A DNA stretch of 64,000 nt from positions 62,001 to 126,000 of the forward strand of contig CAKPEZ010000003.1 in NCBI GenBank assembly GCA_934149465.1. The letters run 5' to 3'. Below the pieces are notes generated by a model. The model made no database searches and was not told where the DNA came from. It saw only the letters and a program-made list of their open reading frames with translations. The DNA comes from an uncultured Bacilli bacterium (GTDB lineage Bacteria; Bacillota_I; Bacilli_A; RF39; UBA660). This document shows positions 23,923 to 32,463 of this stretch, piece by piece. The position numbers and the translations under genes are program-made. The number at the start of each line of letters is the position of its first letter. The first letter of the stretch is position 1.

Positions 23923-26241
23923 ATGTTTGGAAATTTTAATGAAGAAGCACAAGTAATATTAACTAATGCGAAAAAAGAAATGATAGAATTAAAACATCCT
24001 TATATTGGTACTGAGCATATGGTATTATCTATTTTAAAAAGTAATACTTTACTTGCTAAGAGACTATTAGGATATAATATCACTTATGATCGCTTTAGAA
24101 ATCAGATATTAAAAGTAATTGGAATTGGTAGTAAATCATCTGAATTGTTTTTATATACTCCTCTTTTAAAGAAAGTATTGTCTAATGCTGTAATTGATAG
24201 CAAAGAAAATAATGATGGAGAAGTTACTGTTGAACATTTATTTTCTTCACTTTTAGAAGAAGGAGAAGGAATTGCTATTAGAATTTTTCTTGGAATGGGT
24301 GTTGATTTAGAAAAAATGTATGATGATTTTTCTAATAAGCTTATTAAAAAAATTCATAAAAAGAAAACTAAGAAGTTATTAATAGATGATCTTGGAGTTG
24401 ATTTGACTGAGAAAGCTAGAAATAATGAGTTAGATCCTGTAATTGGAAGAAAAGAAGAAATTCAAAGGGTGCTAGAAATACTTTGTCGTAGAACTAAAAA
24501 TAATCCTATTTTAATTGGACTTGCTGGTGTAGGAAAGACTGCTATTGTAGAAGAACTTAGTAGAATGATTGTATCTAATAATGTTCCTGATAAACTTGTT
24601 GGAAAAAGAATTATCTCTTTAGATATGGCTTCTATGGTATCTGGTACTAAGTATCGAGGAGAATTTGAAGAAAGAATGAAGAAAGTTCTTCAAGAAATAG
24701 AAGATAATAATGAGATTATTTTGTTTATAGATGAGATTCATACTTTAGTTGGAGCAGGAGGAGCAGAGGGAGCAATAGATGCTTCTAATATTTTAAAACC
24801 TGCTTTAGCAAGAGGTAAGATAAGATGTATAGGTGCAACTACTTATGATGAGTATAAGAAGTTTATTGAAAAAGATGGAGCACTAGATAGAAGATTTCAA
24901 AAAGTTATTGTTGAAGTTCCTAGTAAAGAAAAAACTTATAATATTTTATTAAAGTTAAAACCCATTTATGAAAAGTTTCATGGTGTAAATATAGACGATA
25001 AATTATTACTTAAAATGATTGATTTAAGTGAAAAATATATATATGATCGAAATCAACCTGATAAGACTATTGATATACTTGATGAAGCATGTGCTAGTGT
25101 TAGTTTAAAATCTGATTCGTTTACAGAAGAGATTTTAAACTTAAAAACGCAAATAGAACTTACTAATAAAAATAAAGAAGCATTTTTATTAGAAAATAAA
25201 TTTGAAAAAGCTTATCAATGTAGAAAAGAATTGGTTATTTTAAAAGATAAACTTAATAAGATGGAATTATCTAAAGAAAATAAAAAGAATGTTAATGTTA
25301 CTATTGAAGATATAGCAACAGTAATTAATTTAAAAACGCATATTCCAGTTTATGAAATACTTCAGGATAATATAAAAGTAATTAGTAGGATTAATAATGC
25401 TTTAACTGATAAGATTGTTGGCCAAGATAGTGCGATTGAAGAACTTATAAATATTACTAAAAAGATTAAACTTGGTTATGGAGCTGATTTTAAAAATTAT
25501 TCCCTTCTTTTTGTAGGACCTAGTGGTGTAGGAAAAACAGCTTTAGCAAAATGTTATGCCGAAGCTTTAGTTGGAGAAGATAATTTAATTAGATTAGATA
25601 TGAGTGAATATAGTGAACCTAATTCAGTTAATAAAATTATTGGTTCTCCTCCAGGGTATGTAGGTTATGAGGATACTACAAGTGTTCTTGAAACAATAAG
25701 AAATAAACCGAATGCTATTATTTTACTTGATGAAATAGAAAAAGCTCATGAAAGAGTAATAAATCTTTTTTATCAAATATTAGATGAGGGTAAAATAAAA
25801 GATTCTAAAGGTAACCTTGTTCGTTTTGATAATAATATTATAATTATGACAAGTAATATTGGTTATGAAAATAATGCGGTTGGTTTTAATAACACTAAGA
25901 GTGAAAAAATAACTTCTTTATTAAAAGAGCATTTTAGTTTATCTTTTATTAACCGAATTGACAGTACTATTATTTTTAATCATTTAAATAAAAATAATAT
26001 AGGAAAAATAATAAAGAAACATTTACAAGTACTTCAAAATAAATATGCTAATGTTGAATTAAAATTTAGTAATAAAGTTATTTCAGAATTAATTGATTCA
26101 AGTGATTATCATCTTTTTGGAGCAAGAAGAGTTACTAAACTAATTAATTCTAAATTAGAAAATGAAATTATTGATCATTTATTAAAGGAAGAAACTAGTA
26201 TTATGATCGATACTATAAATGAAAAGAAAATCTCTATTTAA
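23923..26241 (+). CDS. clpC: ATP-dependent Clp protease ATPase subunit ClpC
   Basis: ClpC is a two-ring AAA+ unfoldase that feeds proteins to ClpP. Domains in order: N-domain with two Clp-N repeats (residues about 1-145), AAA1 with Walker A GLAGVGKT (about 200-207) and DEIHTLVGAGG, a middle domain with a UVR-like segment (EKAYQCRKELVILKDKL, about 425-445), and AAA2 with GPSGVGKT (about 533-540). At 772 residues it is a little shorter than B. subtilis ClpC (about 810). The usual ctsR-mcsA-mcsB neighbours are absent and no CtsR operator is seen. Its end overlaps the convergent gerAB gene by eight bases. Confidence 0.95.
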   Translation: MFGNFNEEAQVILTNAKKEMIELKHPYIGTEHMVLSILKSNTLLAKRLLGYNITYDRFRNQILKVIGIGSKSSELFLYTPLLKKVLSNAVIDSKENNDGEVTVEHLFSSLLEEGEGIAIRIFLGMGVDLEKMYDDFSNKLIKKIHKKKTKKLLIDDLGVDLTEKARNNELDPVIGRKEEIQRVLEILCRRTKNNPILIGLAGVGKTAIVEELSRMIVSNNVPDKLVGKRIISLDMASMVSGTKYRGEFEERMKKVLQEIEDNNEIILFIDEIHTLVGAGGAEGAIDASNILKPALARGKIRCIGATTYDEYKKFIEKDGALDRRFQKVIVEVPSKEKTYNILLKLKPIYEKFHGVNIDDKLLLKMIDLSEKYIYDRNQPDKTIDILDEACASVSLKSDSFTEEILNLKTQIELTNKNKEAFLLENKFEKAYQCRKELVILKDKLNKMELSKENKKNVNVTIEDIATVINLKTHIPVYEILQDNIKVISRINNALTDKIVGQDSAIEELINITKKIKLGYGADFKNYSLLFVGPSGVGKTALAKCYAEALVGEDNLIRLDMSEYSEPNSVNKIIGSPPGYVGYEDTTSVLETIRNKPNAIILLDEIEKAHERVINLFYQILDEGKIKDSKGNLVRFDNNIIIMTSNIGYENNAVGFNNTKSEKITSLLKEHFSLSFINRIDSTIIFNHLNKNNIGKIIKKHLQVLQNKYANVELKFSNKVISELIDSSDYHLFGARRVTKLINSKLENEIIDHLLKEETSIMIDTINEKKISI

Positions 26242-26256
26242 GGGATTTTCTTTTTA
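26221..26256. terminator. Shared bidirectional terminator of clpC and the gerA operon
   Basis: AAAAGAAAATCTC pairs with GGGATTTTCTTTT around the loop TATTTAA. The stop codons of both convergent genes fall in or next to the loop. Confidence 0.85.
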
Positions 26257-27313
26257 GTTTAATTTTTATAGAAATTAAGATAAATGATATTAAGAGGATT
26301 GCCCTAATATAGGGAACTATATAATAACTATATTGATTAAACATAGTATTATTTGGAAATAATGTAAGAGCTAATATTAGGATAATTGTTGTAATTAAAA
26401 TAGGAGGGAATTTATTTTGATGATTGTATTTTATACTATTAGAAAGATAATATACTACCATAGAAATAGTAATAAATATTCCAAATATCCACTGGATTAC
26501 TAAGACATTTTCTATTCTATCAAGAAAGTTAAAAATGCTAATTCTCTTTAATACTATATATTCAGGATATTGATAATTACTAGTAAGTTCTATTCCTAAG
26601 TTACCAATAACATCTACTAAAGTTATAAGCATTACTATTATTACTAAGATATAATTAAAGAAGAAATACTTTTTATAATGTTTATTTTCTAATATTTGTT
26701 TTTTTGGAATAATTAATAAAGCAAATATCGGTAGTATGTTAACAATTACTATATAAATACTTCCAAGTAATGGTCTGTTTATTCCATATTCTAAAAAAGG
26801 TTTAAAGTTATCTATTTTTATTTCAGGAAGTAAACCCATTACTGATATTAAGAATAATATTAAGTTAATTACTACTAGTATTAAAGAAGTTCTAGATATT
26901 GTTTCTATTCCTTTTATATTAGCAAGTATTATTATTAAAGAAAAGAGTATTCCGATTAACCAAAAAGGTGTTTCTGAAAGGAACTGTGATACGATAAAGT
27001 TAACAAAATTATACATCATGTTAATACCAATCATTAGGATAATTAGAAAATTAATTGTATTAATAATAAATCCTAATTTTTGACCAAATAATTTAGTTAT
27101 CTTTTGATTAATAGAAAGATCTGGTTCATAGTTAAATATGTATATAAATGCACATATAAGGATTATTCCTATCATTCCTCCAATAATAATACTAAGCCAA
27201 GCATCTATTTGAGCAACCTTTATTAGACCAATAAATCCTACTCCTAGAAAAGAAGTTGCTATTATCATTACTAATAAACTACATAATTGTAAATAATTAA
27301 TTTGATTTTTCAT
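26234..27313 (-). CDS. gerAB: Spore germinant receptor B subunit (GerAB family)
   Basis: The B subunit of Ger receptors is a polytopic APC-fold protein of the spore inner membrane that takes part in germinant recognition. The 359-residue product has about ten membrane helices with the family look (QLCSLLVMIIATSFLGVG near the start, FLSETPFWLIG, WIFGIFITISMVVYYLS). The ATG has an AAGGAG site and overlaps the end of gerAC by 17 bases. It is the last gene of the operon and ends in the terminator shared with clpC. Confidence 0.9.
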   Translation of the reverse strand: MKNQINYLQLCSLLVMIIATSFLGVGFIGLIKVAQIDAWLSIIIGGMIGIILICAFIYIFNYEPDLSINQKITKLFGQKLGFIINTINFLIILMIGINMMYNFVNFIVSQFLSETPFWLIGILFSLIIILANIKGIETISRTSLILVVINLILFLISVMGLLPEIKIDNFKPFLEYGINRPLLGSIYIVIVNILPIFALLIIPKKQILENKHYKKYFFFNYILVIIVMLITLVDVIGNLGIELTSNYQYPEYIVLKRISIFNFLDRIENVLVIQWIFGIFITISMVVYYLSNSIKYNHQNKFPPILITTIILILALTLFPNNTMFNQYSYYIVPYIRAILLISFILISIKIKLKRKSLK

Positions 27314-28481
27314 GATTTACTCCTTTTAAAGTGTTTCCTTTTTCAATTAGCTTAATATTGGATGTGATGTTATACTTTAATGATGATAATAGTTTTTCTT
27401 TATTGATAGTTTTATAAAATTTATTATTTGTTTTATAGATCGTTTCTTCAAAACCATAAGAATCTATTTTATAATCCTCGGTAATTAATTTAATGTTTTC
27501 TTTAATCTTCTCTTTAATTTTTTTATTTATTTTATCTTCTAATTCTTTTATTATTTTAGGATCTTCTAGATTATATTTAGGACAATTTATTTCACTTATA
27601 TCTCCATTACCATTTATGCTAATACTTATTTCGAGGGTATTTCTTTTATTTTTTATCTTAGTATTACTATTAATAATTTCAATTGACATGTAATTGTTTT
27701 GATCACATTTATAATTTATAATAGTATTTTCTAAATTATCATTTATAAAATTATAATAAATACTTTCTTCTAATGATAATGTATTTATAAGTTTATCTTC
27801 TTTAAATAATGCTAATCCTGATAATTTAGTTTTACTAGTAGTATCTATTTGTTCAATATTTTCTATCTTATCTTTATCGTTAGTATTGTTAAGTATTTCA
27901 ACAGTTGGGATTACTAGTTCTTTTCTTTTATTAAGATAATCGCTAATAACTTCCTCAAATGTTATTACTTTACTAGTACCTAAGAAGTCATTATCAGTTT
28001 CGATTGTATTTTTAATGTTTTGAGCACTTATATTATCAAGAGGAGTAAGGCATTCAAGAATATCTTTAGCTTTAGAATTTTTAGCAACTACTACTAAGAA
28101 TTGCTTTCTAACTTCAGCATCTCTAAAGAGAAAATCTAACATATCTTTTATTCCTTCTTTAGCATATTCTTCTCCAATAACTAGTATTTCTAAGTGACTT
28201 ACATATAGTCTTTTAGGAGAAGATGTAACTATTTTTCTTAGAACTTCCTGCATAGTTTTTCCTTTAGAAGTATAAGTAACTGTTGGAATAGTACTATTAG
28301 TGTTACTATTATTACCATTTTTTTTAGTATTAATGACTTGGACAGTTATTTCAAATTCATCATCTATTTTATCAATAGCGACTGCTGATGTAATTGCTAG
28401 ATTATTTATTTCTCTATAATTATAGCAACCAGTTAATAAACAAGAAAAAACAATTATAATATAAATTTTATACTTATTCAT
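27297..28481 (-). CDS. gerAC: Spore germinant receptor C subunit, lipoprotein (GerAC family)
   Basis: The C subunit is a lipoprotein on the outer face of the spore inner membrane. Lipobox LTGC is followed at once by the family hallmark YNYREINNLAITSAVAID. The protein is 394 residues, which is normal. A Met three codons upstream exists, but 28481 has the AAAAGGATG site at a good distance. Its start overlaps the gerAA stop and its end overlaps gerAB, so the three subunits are probably coupled. The order A-C-B differs from the A-B-C order of B. subtilis gerA. Confidence 0.92.
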   Translation of the reverse strand: MNKYKIYIIIVFSCLLTGCYNYREINNLAITSAVAIDKIDDEFEITVQVINTKKNGNNSNTNSTIPTVTYTSKGKTMQEVLRKIVTSSPKRLYVSHLEILVIGEEYAKEGIKDMLDFLFRDAEVRKQFLVVVAKNSKAKDILECLTPLDNISAQNIKNTIETDNDFLGTSKVITFEEVISDYLNKRKELVIPTVEILNNTNDKDKIENIEQIDTTSKTKLSGLALFKEDKLINTLSLEESIYYNFINDNLENTIINYKCDQNNYMSIEIINSNTKIKNKRNTLEISISINGNGDISEINCPKYNLEDPKIIKELEDKINKKIKEKIKENIKLITEDYKIDSYGFEETIYKTNNKFYKTINKEKLLSSLKYNITSNIKLIEKGNTLKGVNHEKSN

Positions 28482-29922
28482 TTTGATCATCCTTTTGTTT
28501 TATGTGATTGTCTGATAAGTAGTTAGGTCTTTTTTTTAGATCTTTAAGAGGCATTCTAATAATACTATCTTTTAATTCACTTATAGAAGTAGGTACAAAA
28601 GGAAGCAAATAAGGTTTGCCCCATGATTTTAAGCTAGATACTTCTAATAAGAAGTAGATAAAGACAAATACTAAGCCAATTATTCCTAGAGTAGATGCTC
28701 CAACCATAAATAAAAGACGATACCATCTTAGACTATTAATAATTTCGATTTCGGTAAAGGGAAGAGAACAAATGGAAGTAAGGGCAATTACAATTATCAT
28801 AATTGGCGATACTATTCCAGCATTAACAGCAGCTTCTCCTAGGATAAGTGCTCCCACTATTGATAAAGAGCTTCCAGCAAAAGCGGGGACTCTTAAATCA
28901 CTTTCTCTTAGTATTTCAAAAGAAATCATCATAATAAAAGCTTCGAAAAAAGCAGGAAAAGGAACTCCATCTCTTTGAATAGAAAAACTAATTAATAATT
29001 CGGTTGGAATCATTTCTTGATTATAAGTAATAAGCGCTATATAAATAGCGGGAAAAAGTAGAGCGATAAAGAACGATAAATATTTTAAAATTCTGGTTAA
29101 AGAAGCATTAATACTTTTATTATAATAATCTTCAGGCGTTTTAAAGAAATCATTTAAAACAGCAGGCATAATAAGAGCAAATGGACAGTTATCTGCTAAT
29201 ATAACTATTTTTCCATCTAATAGAGCATTACTTACAGTATCAGGTCTTTCAGTTGAAATAATTGTTGGTAAAATACTTTTATTTTCTTTAATAATAATAT
29301 TTTTAATTATATCGATATTGACAATGCCATCTATATCAATGTTTTCTATTCTTTTTTTAATTTTATTAACTAGTTCTTCTTTGGCAACTTTATTTATATA
29401 TAAAATAGCTGTTTTAGTCTTGGTATATCTTCCTAAATTTAAAGTATCAATCCATAAGTCATTGCTTTTAATTCTCTTTTTTACAAGTCCAATATTTTTT
29501 TGATAATCTTCAACAAAAGAATCTTTAGCGCCTCTTAAAGAATTTTCTACATCTGGAGTAGCAATACTTCTAGTAATATTAGCTTTTGTTTCTAAAGCAA
29601 TATATTCTTTTTCTCCTTCTATTAAAATAATGGTAAATCCTTGATGTAAATAAGTACAAATGCTTTCATAAGTATTTATTCTTTTAGTTTTAAAATTACT
29701 TATATTATTTTCAATTAATTCTAAAAGATTTTTCCTTTTATTATAATTTAACTCAATATTATTTAAGCTTCTAATAATGAAATCACTTATTTTATCGCTT
29801 GATGTTAATGGTTCATTATAAATTAAGTATATTTTTTTATTATGAATTATTTTTTTTCGATAAGTTATATCTTCAATATTATTAGTTTGTTTTTTTAGTT
29901 TTTTAATAATTTCTTCTATCAT
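28474..29922 (-). CDS. gerAA: Spore germinant receptor A subunit (GerAA family)
   Basis: The A subunit has a soluble N-terminal domain and a C-terminal membrane domain. Visible blocks include FTIILIEGEKEYIALETKA and RSIATPDVENSLRGAKDSFVED, then four or five helices with the conserved QRDGVPFPAFFEAFIM and ILGEAAVNAGIVSPIMIIV segments and the C-terminal RRPNYL-like KKRPNYLS. The length of 482 residues is typical. An AGGTGAAG ribosome site precedes the ATG. In sporeformers such operons are transcribed by sigma-G in the forespore; a matching promoter could not be established here. Confidence 0.95.
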   Translation of the reverse strand: MIEEIIKKLKKQTNNIEDITYRKKIIHNKKIYLIYNEPLTSSDKISDFIIRSLNNIELNYNKRKNLLELIENNISNFKTKRINTYESICTYLHQGFTIILIEGEKEYIALETKANITRSIATPDVENSLRGAKDSFVEDYQKNIGLVKKRIKSNDLWIDTLNLGRYTKTKTAILYINKVAKEELVNKIKKRIENIDIDGIVNIDIIKNIIIKENKSILPTIISTERPDTVSNALLDGKIVILADNCPFALIMPAVLNDFFKTPEDYYNKSINASLTRILKYLSFFIALLFPAIYIALITYNQEMIPTELLISFSIQRDGVPFPAFFEAFIMMISFEILRESDLRVPAFAGSSLSIVGALILGEAAVNAGIVSPIMIIVIALTSICSLPFTEIEIINSLRWYRLLFMVGASTLGIIGLVFVFIYFLLEVSSLKSWGKPYLLPFVPTSISELKDSIIRMPLKDLKKRPNYLSDNHIKQKDDQNE

Positions 29923-29975
29923 AGAACTTCACCTAATGTTATTATGCTAAAAAAAAAGAAAAATATTATATGTAT

Positions 29976-30728
29976 TTATAATACTTGTCTTTTTTTTATT
30001 AGTTCTTTTCTTTGATTATTTACAGTACTTTCTTTTAATTCTTCTAAAAATATATTAGGATAAGAATTAGGGTTTTGATTATATAAAAGAGTGGTTAAGT
30101 AAGTAGTTAAATTAGTATTGGTAAAGAGATTATTAATTAGCTTTAAAAATTTTGTTCTTGATTGATAAGCAAGTGGGAAGAAATTTAGTTTATAGATAAT
30201 GCTTAAAGTAATGATGGTACAGTTAAAAAGATCAGTTATTTGTAATTCTTTGAAATTATCTAAGTTATAAGATATTCCAGGCATAAGAGTATCATCTAGA
30301 TCAATTAGTTTTACGTCTTTGTTTTTAACTATTATATTGTCCATATGTAAATCATTGTGAATGATTTTATTTTGGTGCAGGCTTTGTAATCCAATTATTA
30401 TTTTTCTAGCGAGTTTTAATCTTTGTTCGTAGGGTATATCAAAGTTATTTAGATAATTTTCTAAATTTAGATAATCTTTGTAATAAGGGACGCTAACGCC
30501 AATAAATTTATTTTCGTTAGTAATTATTCCATCAGGAATAACGCAGTCTGAAAGATTAGGAATATTACTTAGTACATTAATAGAGGTAAGATTTTGCGGA
30601 GTAAAATATTTGGAGTATATTTTATATAAGTGATCATCTTTTAAATAAATAGTAGAACTCCAAAAGTTATTGCCTTTTTTGTATAAAGTTATTTGATTTT
30701 TTAAATCTTGATATTCATATTTTTTCAT
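29976..30728 (-). CDS. Protein kinase-like (PKL) fold protein
   Basis: A 250-residue kinase-fold protein. The catalytic loop HNDLHMDNIIV (about residues 143-153) and metal-binding LIDLDDT (about 159-165) are present, so it may be an active kinase. The N-terminal lobe is reduced and no clear Gly-rich loop is seen. The layout resembles small-molecule or RIO-like kinases, but the substrate is unknown. Start has AAGGAG. It lies just upstream of the gerA operon on the same strand; a sporulation role is possible but not shown. Confidence 0.75.
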   Translation of the reverse strand: MKKYEYQDLKNQITLYKKGNNFWSSTIYLKDDHLYKIYSKYFTPQNLTSINVLSNIPNLSDCVIPDGIITNENKFIGVSVPYYKDYLNLENYLNNFDIPYEQRLKLARKIIIGLQSLHQNKIIHNDLHMDNIIVKNKDVKLIDLDDTLMPGISYNLDNFKELQITDLFNCTIITLSIIYKLNFFPLAYQSRTKFLKLINNLFTNTNLTTYLTTLLYNQNPNSYPNIFLEELKESTVNNQRKELIKKRQVL

Positions 30729-30781
30729 AAATACTCCTTTTAATAGTATTTATTATAATTAAAAAGATATGCTTGTCAAGT

Positions 30782-30804
30782 AAAAAAACTCCTTAAGGAG
30801 TTTA
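30782..30804 (-). terminator. Terminator of the flavin-fold protein gene
   Basis: AAACTCCTTAAGGAGTTT inverted repeat followed, on the minus strand, by a T-run. It overlaps the stop codon. Confidence 0.8.
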
Positions 30805-31143
30805 GTAAGAATAATATCTTTTTCCAATAATTTCTTCTGGTTCAACTTTTATATTTTCTTCATTAACACTAGCAGTTCCTTTTATTATTATTGTATCTGT
30901 TGATCCCCAAGATTGGCTATATAATAAAATTTGAACATTATTATTGTTTTTTATTATATTAGTTTTACGATCAGAATTTAAATTTTTAAAGTTAAAATAT
31001 AATTTATTATCTTCGTTTGATATTTGATAGTACATTGGAATAGTTAAAGGTTTATTTTTATCTATTAGAGATAGAAGACAAGTATTATCATGATTTATGA
31101 TGTTATATATTTCTTCTTTAGAAATTTCTTCATAATTTTTCAT
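30802..31143 (-). CDS. Pyridoxamine 5'-phosphate oxidase-like flavin-fold protein
   Basis: A short 113-residue split-barrel protein of the PNPOx/flavin-reductase type: CLLSLIDKNKPLTIPMYYQ strand pair, LYFNFKNLNSDRKTNII and VQILLYSQSW match the family pattern of small heme- or flavin-binding members. It is probably cytoplasmic. Whether it binds FMN, F420 or heme cannot be told from sequence. It is transcribed alone, with ribosome site AGGAGGAAT. Confidence 0.75.
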   Translation of the reverse strand: MKNYEEISKEEIYNIINHDNTCLLSLIDKNKPLTIPMYYQISNEDNKLYFNFKNLNSDRKTNIIKNNNNVQILLYSQSWGSTDTIIIKGTASVNEENIKVEPEEIIGKRYYSY

Positions 31144-31235
31144 AAAATTCCTCCTCTTTTAAGTGTATGCTTAATTAAAAAAAAGTTGAATAAATGTAAA
31201 CTAGTAAGTTACAAAGCGTTTTTTCTTTAAAACTA

Positions 31236-31265
31236 TTGCGCTTTTATAAGAAGTTATTATATAAT
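31236..31265 (+). promoter_or_regulatory. Promoter of the sigma-like gene
   Basis: TTGCGC, 18-base spacer, TATAAT, 24 bases before the start at 31290. Confidence 0.6.
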
Positions 31266-31289
31266 TAAGAAAATAGAAAGGGTGTAGTA

Positions 31290-32039
31290 ATGAATGAGTA
31301 TTATTATCAAGGATTTCCTTTAAAAGAATATTGTTTAAAGAATAATCTTGATTATTGGAAAATATATCATAATCTATATTATTTTAAGAAAAATTATGGT
31401 GATAATTTTTTAGATGAAGAACAAATTACTAAGATTATCTTTAAGATGAAAGAAAGAAAAAAATTTAAAATAATAAAAAGATTGGTATTTCTTTTGAATA
31501 AAGAAGAAATATTTGATGATGATTTTTATAAGTTTGTTTGTAAAGACTTAAATATTTCTTATAAAAAAGTAAAAGCTTACTCTTTAAATGGTTATCCTTT
31601 GAAAAAGGTTATTCTTTATACTTATTATTTTGGACAATCTTTAAATAAAAAGAATGAGCTTTTTATTAGAAAAAATCATTTAGATAAAGTACTTCATTAT
31701 AAATTAGAAATTAATATTTATACAATGATCGCTTATTATAAATGTGGAGATAATAAATATTTAGAAAATATGCTTTCTTATTTAGAGAAAATAGGAATTA
31801 ATACAGTAAGTAAGTTATTAAGAAGTTATAATTATTATTTTGATAAAGAAAAGAAGATGGATTTGATCCAAGAAGCTAATTTTATTTTATTTAGTATTGT
31901 TAATTCGTTAGCAATTAATAATTTAAAGCAATTTATGAAGTATTTGCACTTAGCTTTAAGAAAAAGATTGAATGATTATTTAAGAAAAAACTTTAAATAT
32001 CATTTAGAAATGAAAGAGAATATTTTATATAATTTTTAG
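31290..32039 (+). CDS. Divergent sigma-70-like protein, N-terminal part of a frameshifted gene
   Basis: A 249-residue product. Residues about 185-235 resemble sigma-70 region 2: MDLIQEANFILFSIVNSL followed by FMKYLHLALRKRLNDYLRKN, which parallels the LIQEGNIGLLKAVDKF...RR.. pattern of the real sigma genes at 41-45 kb. The N-terminal half is unlike a sigma factor and holds two similar motifs, QGFPLKEYC and NGYPLKKVI. Translation stops at TAG (32037-32039), but the +1 frame continues open to 32310 and resembles a sigma region 4. It is therefore either a pseudogene, a sequencing error or a programmed frameshift. Strong AAAGGGTG ribosome site. Confidence 0.6.
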   Translation: MNEYYYQGFPLKEYCLKNNLDYWKIYHNLYYFKKNYGDNFLDEEQITKIIFKMKERKKFKIIKRLVFLLNKEEIFDDDFYKFVCKDLNISYKKVKAYSLNGYPLKKVILYTYYFGQSLNKKNELFIRKNHLDKVLHYKLEINIYTMIAYYKCGDNKYLENMLSYLEKIGINTVSKLLRSYNYYFDKEKKMDLIQEANFILFSIVNSLAINNLKQFMKYLHLALRKRLNDYLRKNFKYHLEMKENILYNF

Positions 32040-32055
32040 AAAGAGGGATAGTTTT

Positions 32056-32310
32056 ATTAGAGAAGTATTTGATTATATAGATATAATTTATTGTAGAGAG
32101 GATCCTTTATTATATTTAATTAGAAGAGAATTTTATGATTTAGTAAGAGAATCTTATTTAAAATTAAGTTTTAAAGAAAGAAGTTTTATTAATGAGCATA
32201 TTTTTAATGAAATAGAAGTTTCTGATAAAAATAAAAGTATTTTATTATCTAATGTTTTATTAAAACTTTTATTTATTATTGAAGAAAAATATTATCGAAA
32301 GGGTGTATAA
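32056..32310 (+). pseudogene. C-terminal part of the sigma-like gene, +1 frame
   Basis: This frame is open from 32014 to a TAA at 32308-32310 but contains no ATG, GTG or TTG start near its beginning. It would need either a +1 shift at TTT-TAG-A (32034-32040), which reads straight through the upstream stop, or an unusual ATT start at 32056 with AAGAGGG eight bases before it. The product contains LSFKERSFINEHIF, similar to the start of sigma region 4 in which LTxxER... precedes the DNA-binding helices. It is coded in the same style as its neighbours and shows no other stop codon. Confidence 0.55.
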
Positions 32311-32313
32311 AAG

Positions 32314-32463
32314 ATGAATGAATTAATTAAAGAGATTTTGCTTGCTATTATTAGCTTTTTAGGAGGTACTGCAAGTGGATATATTATTTCACAAAAGAAG
32401 ATTAATAAGATTAAGATAAAAGGAAATAACAATATGGTAGTAGGAAATAATAATAATGAATAA
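32314..32463 (+). CDS. Small membrane protein with C-terminal GNNN motif
   Basis: A 49-residue protein. Residues about 5-26 form one membrane helix (ILLAIISFLGGTASGYIIS), followed by a Lys-rich stretch and the tail KIKGNNNMVVGNNNNE. The ATG lies four bases after the stop of the preceding frame. Its end overlaps the next gene by eight bases, so the two are probably coupled. The next protein starts with nearly the same motif (KIKGNNNQV), which suggests that the two proteins interact through it. Function unknown; see findings. Confidence 0.65.
   Translation: MNELIKEILLAIISFLGGTASGYIISQKKINKIKIKGNNNMVVGNNNNE

Noticed and set aside
28772..28978. Plus-strand frame inside gerAA
   Set aside because: Antisense shadow of a well supported gene; no ribosome site and no family match.
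29940..29970. Sigma-G-type promoter before gerAA
   Set aside because: CATAATA fits the -10 on the minus strand, but no matching -35 at the right distance was found and the area is a simple A/T run.
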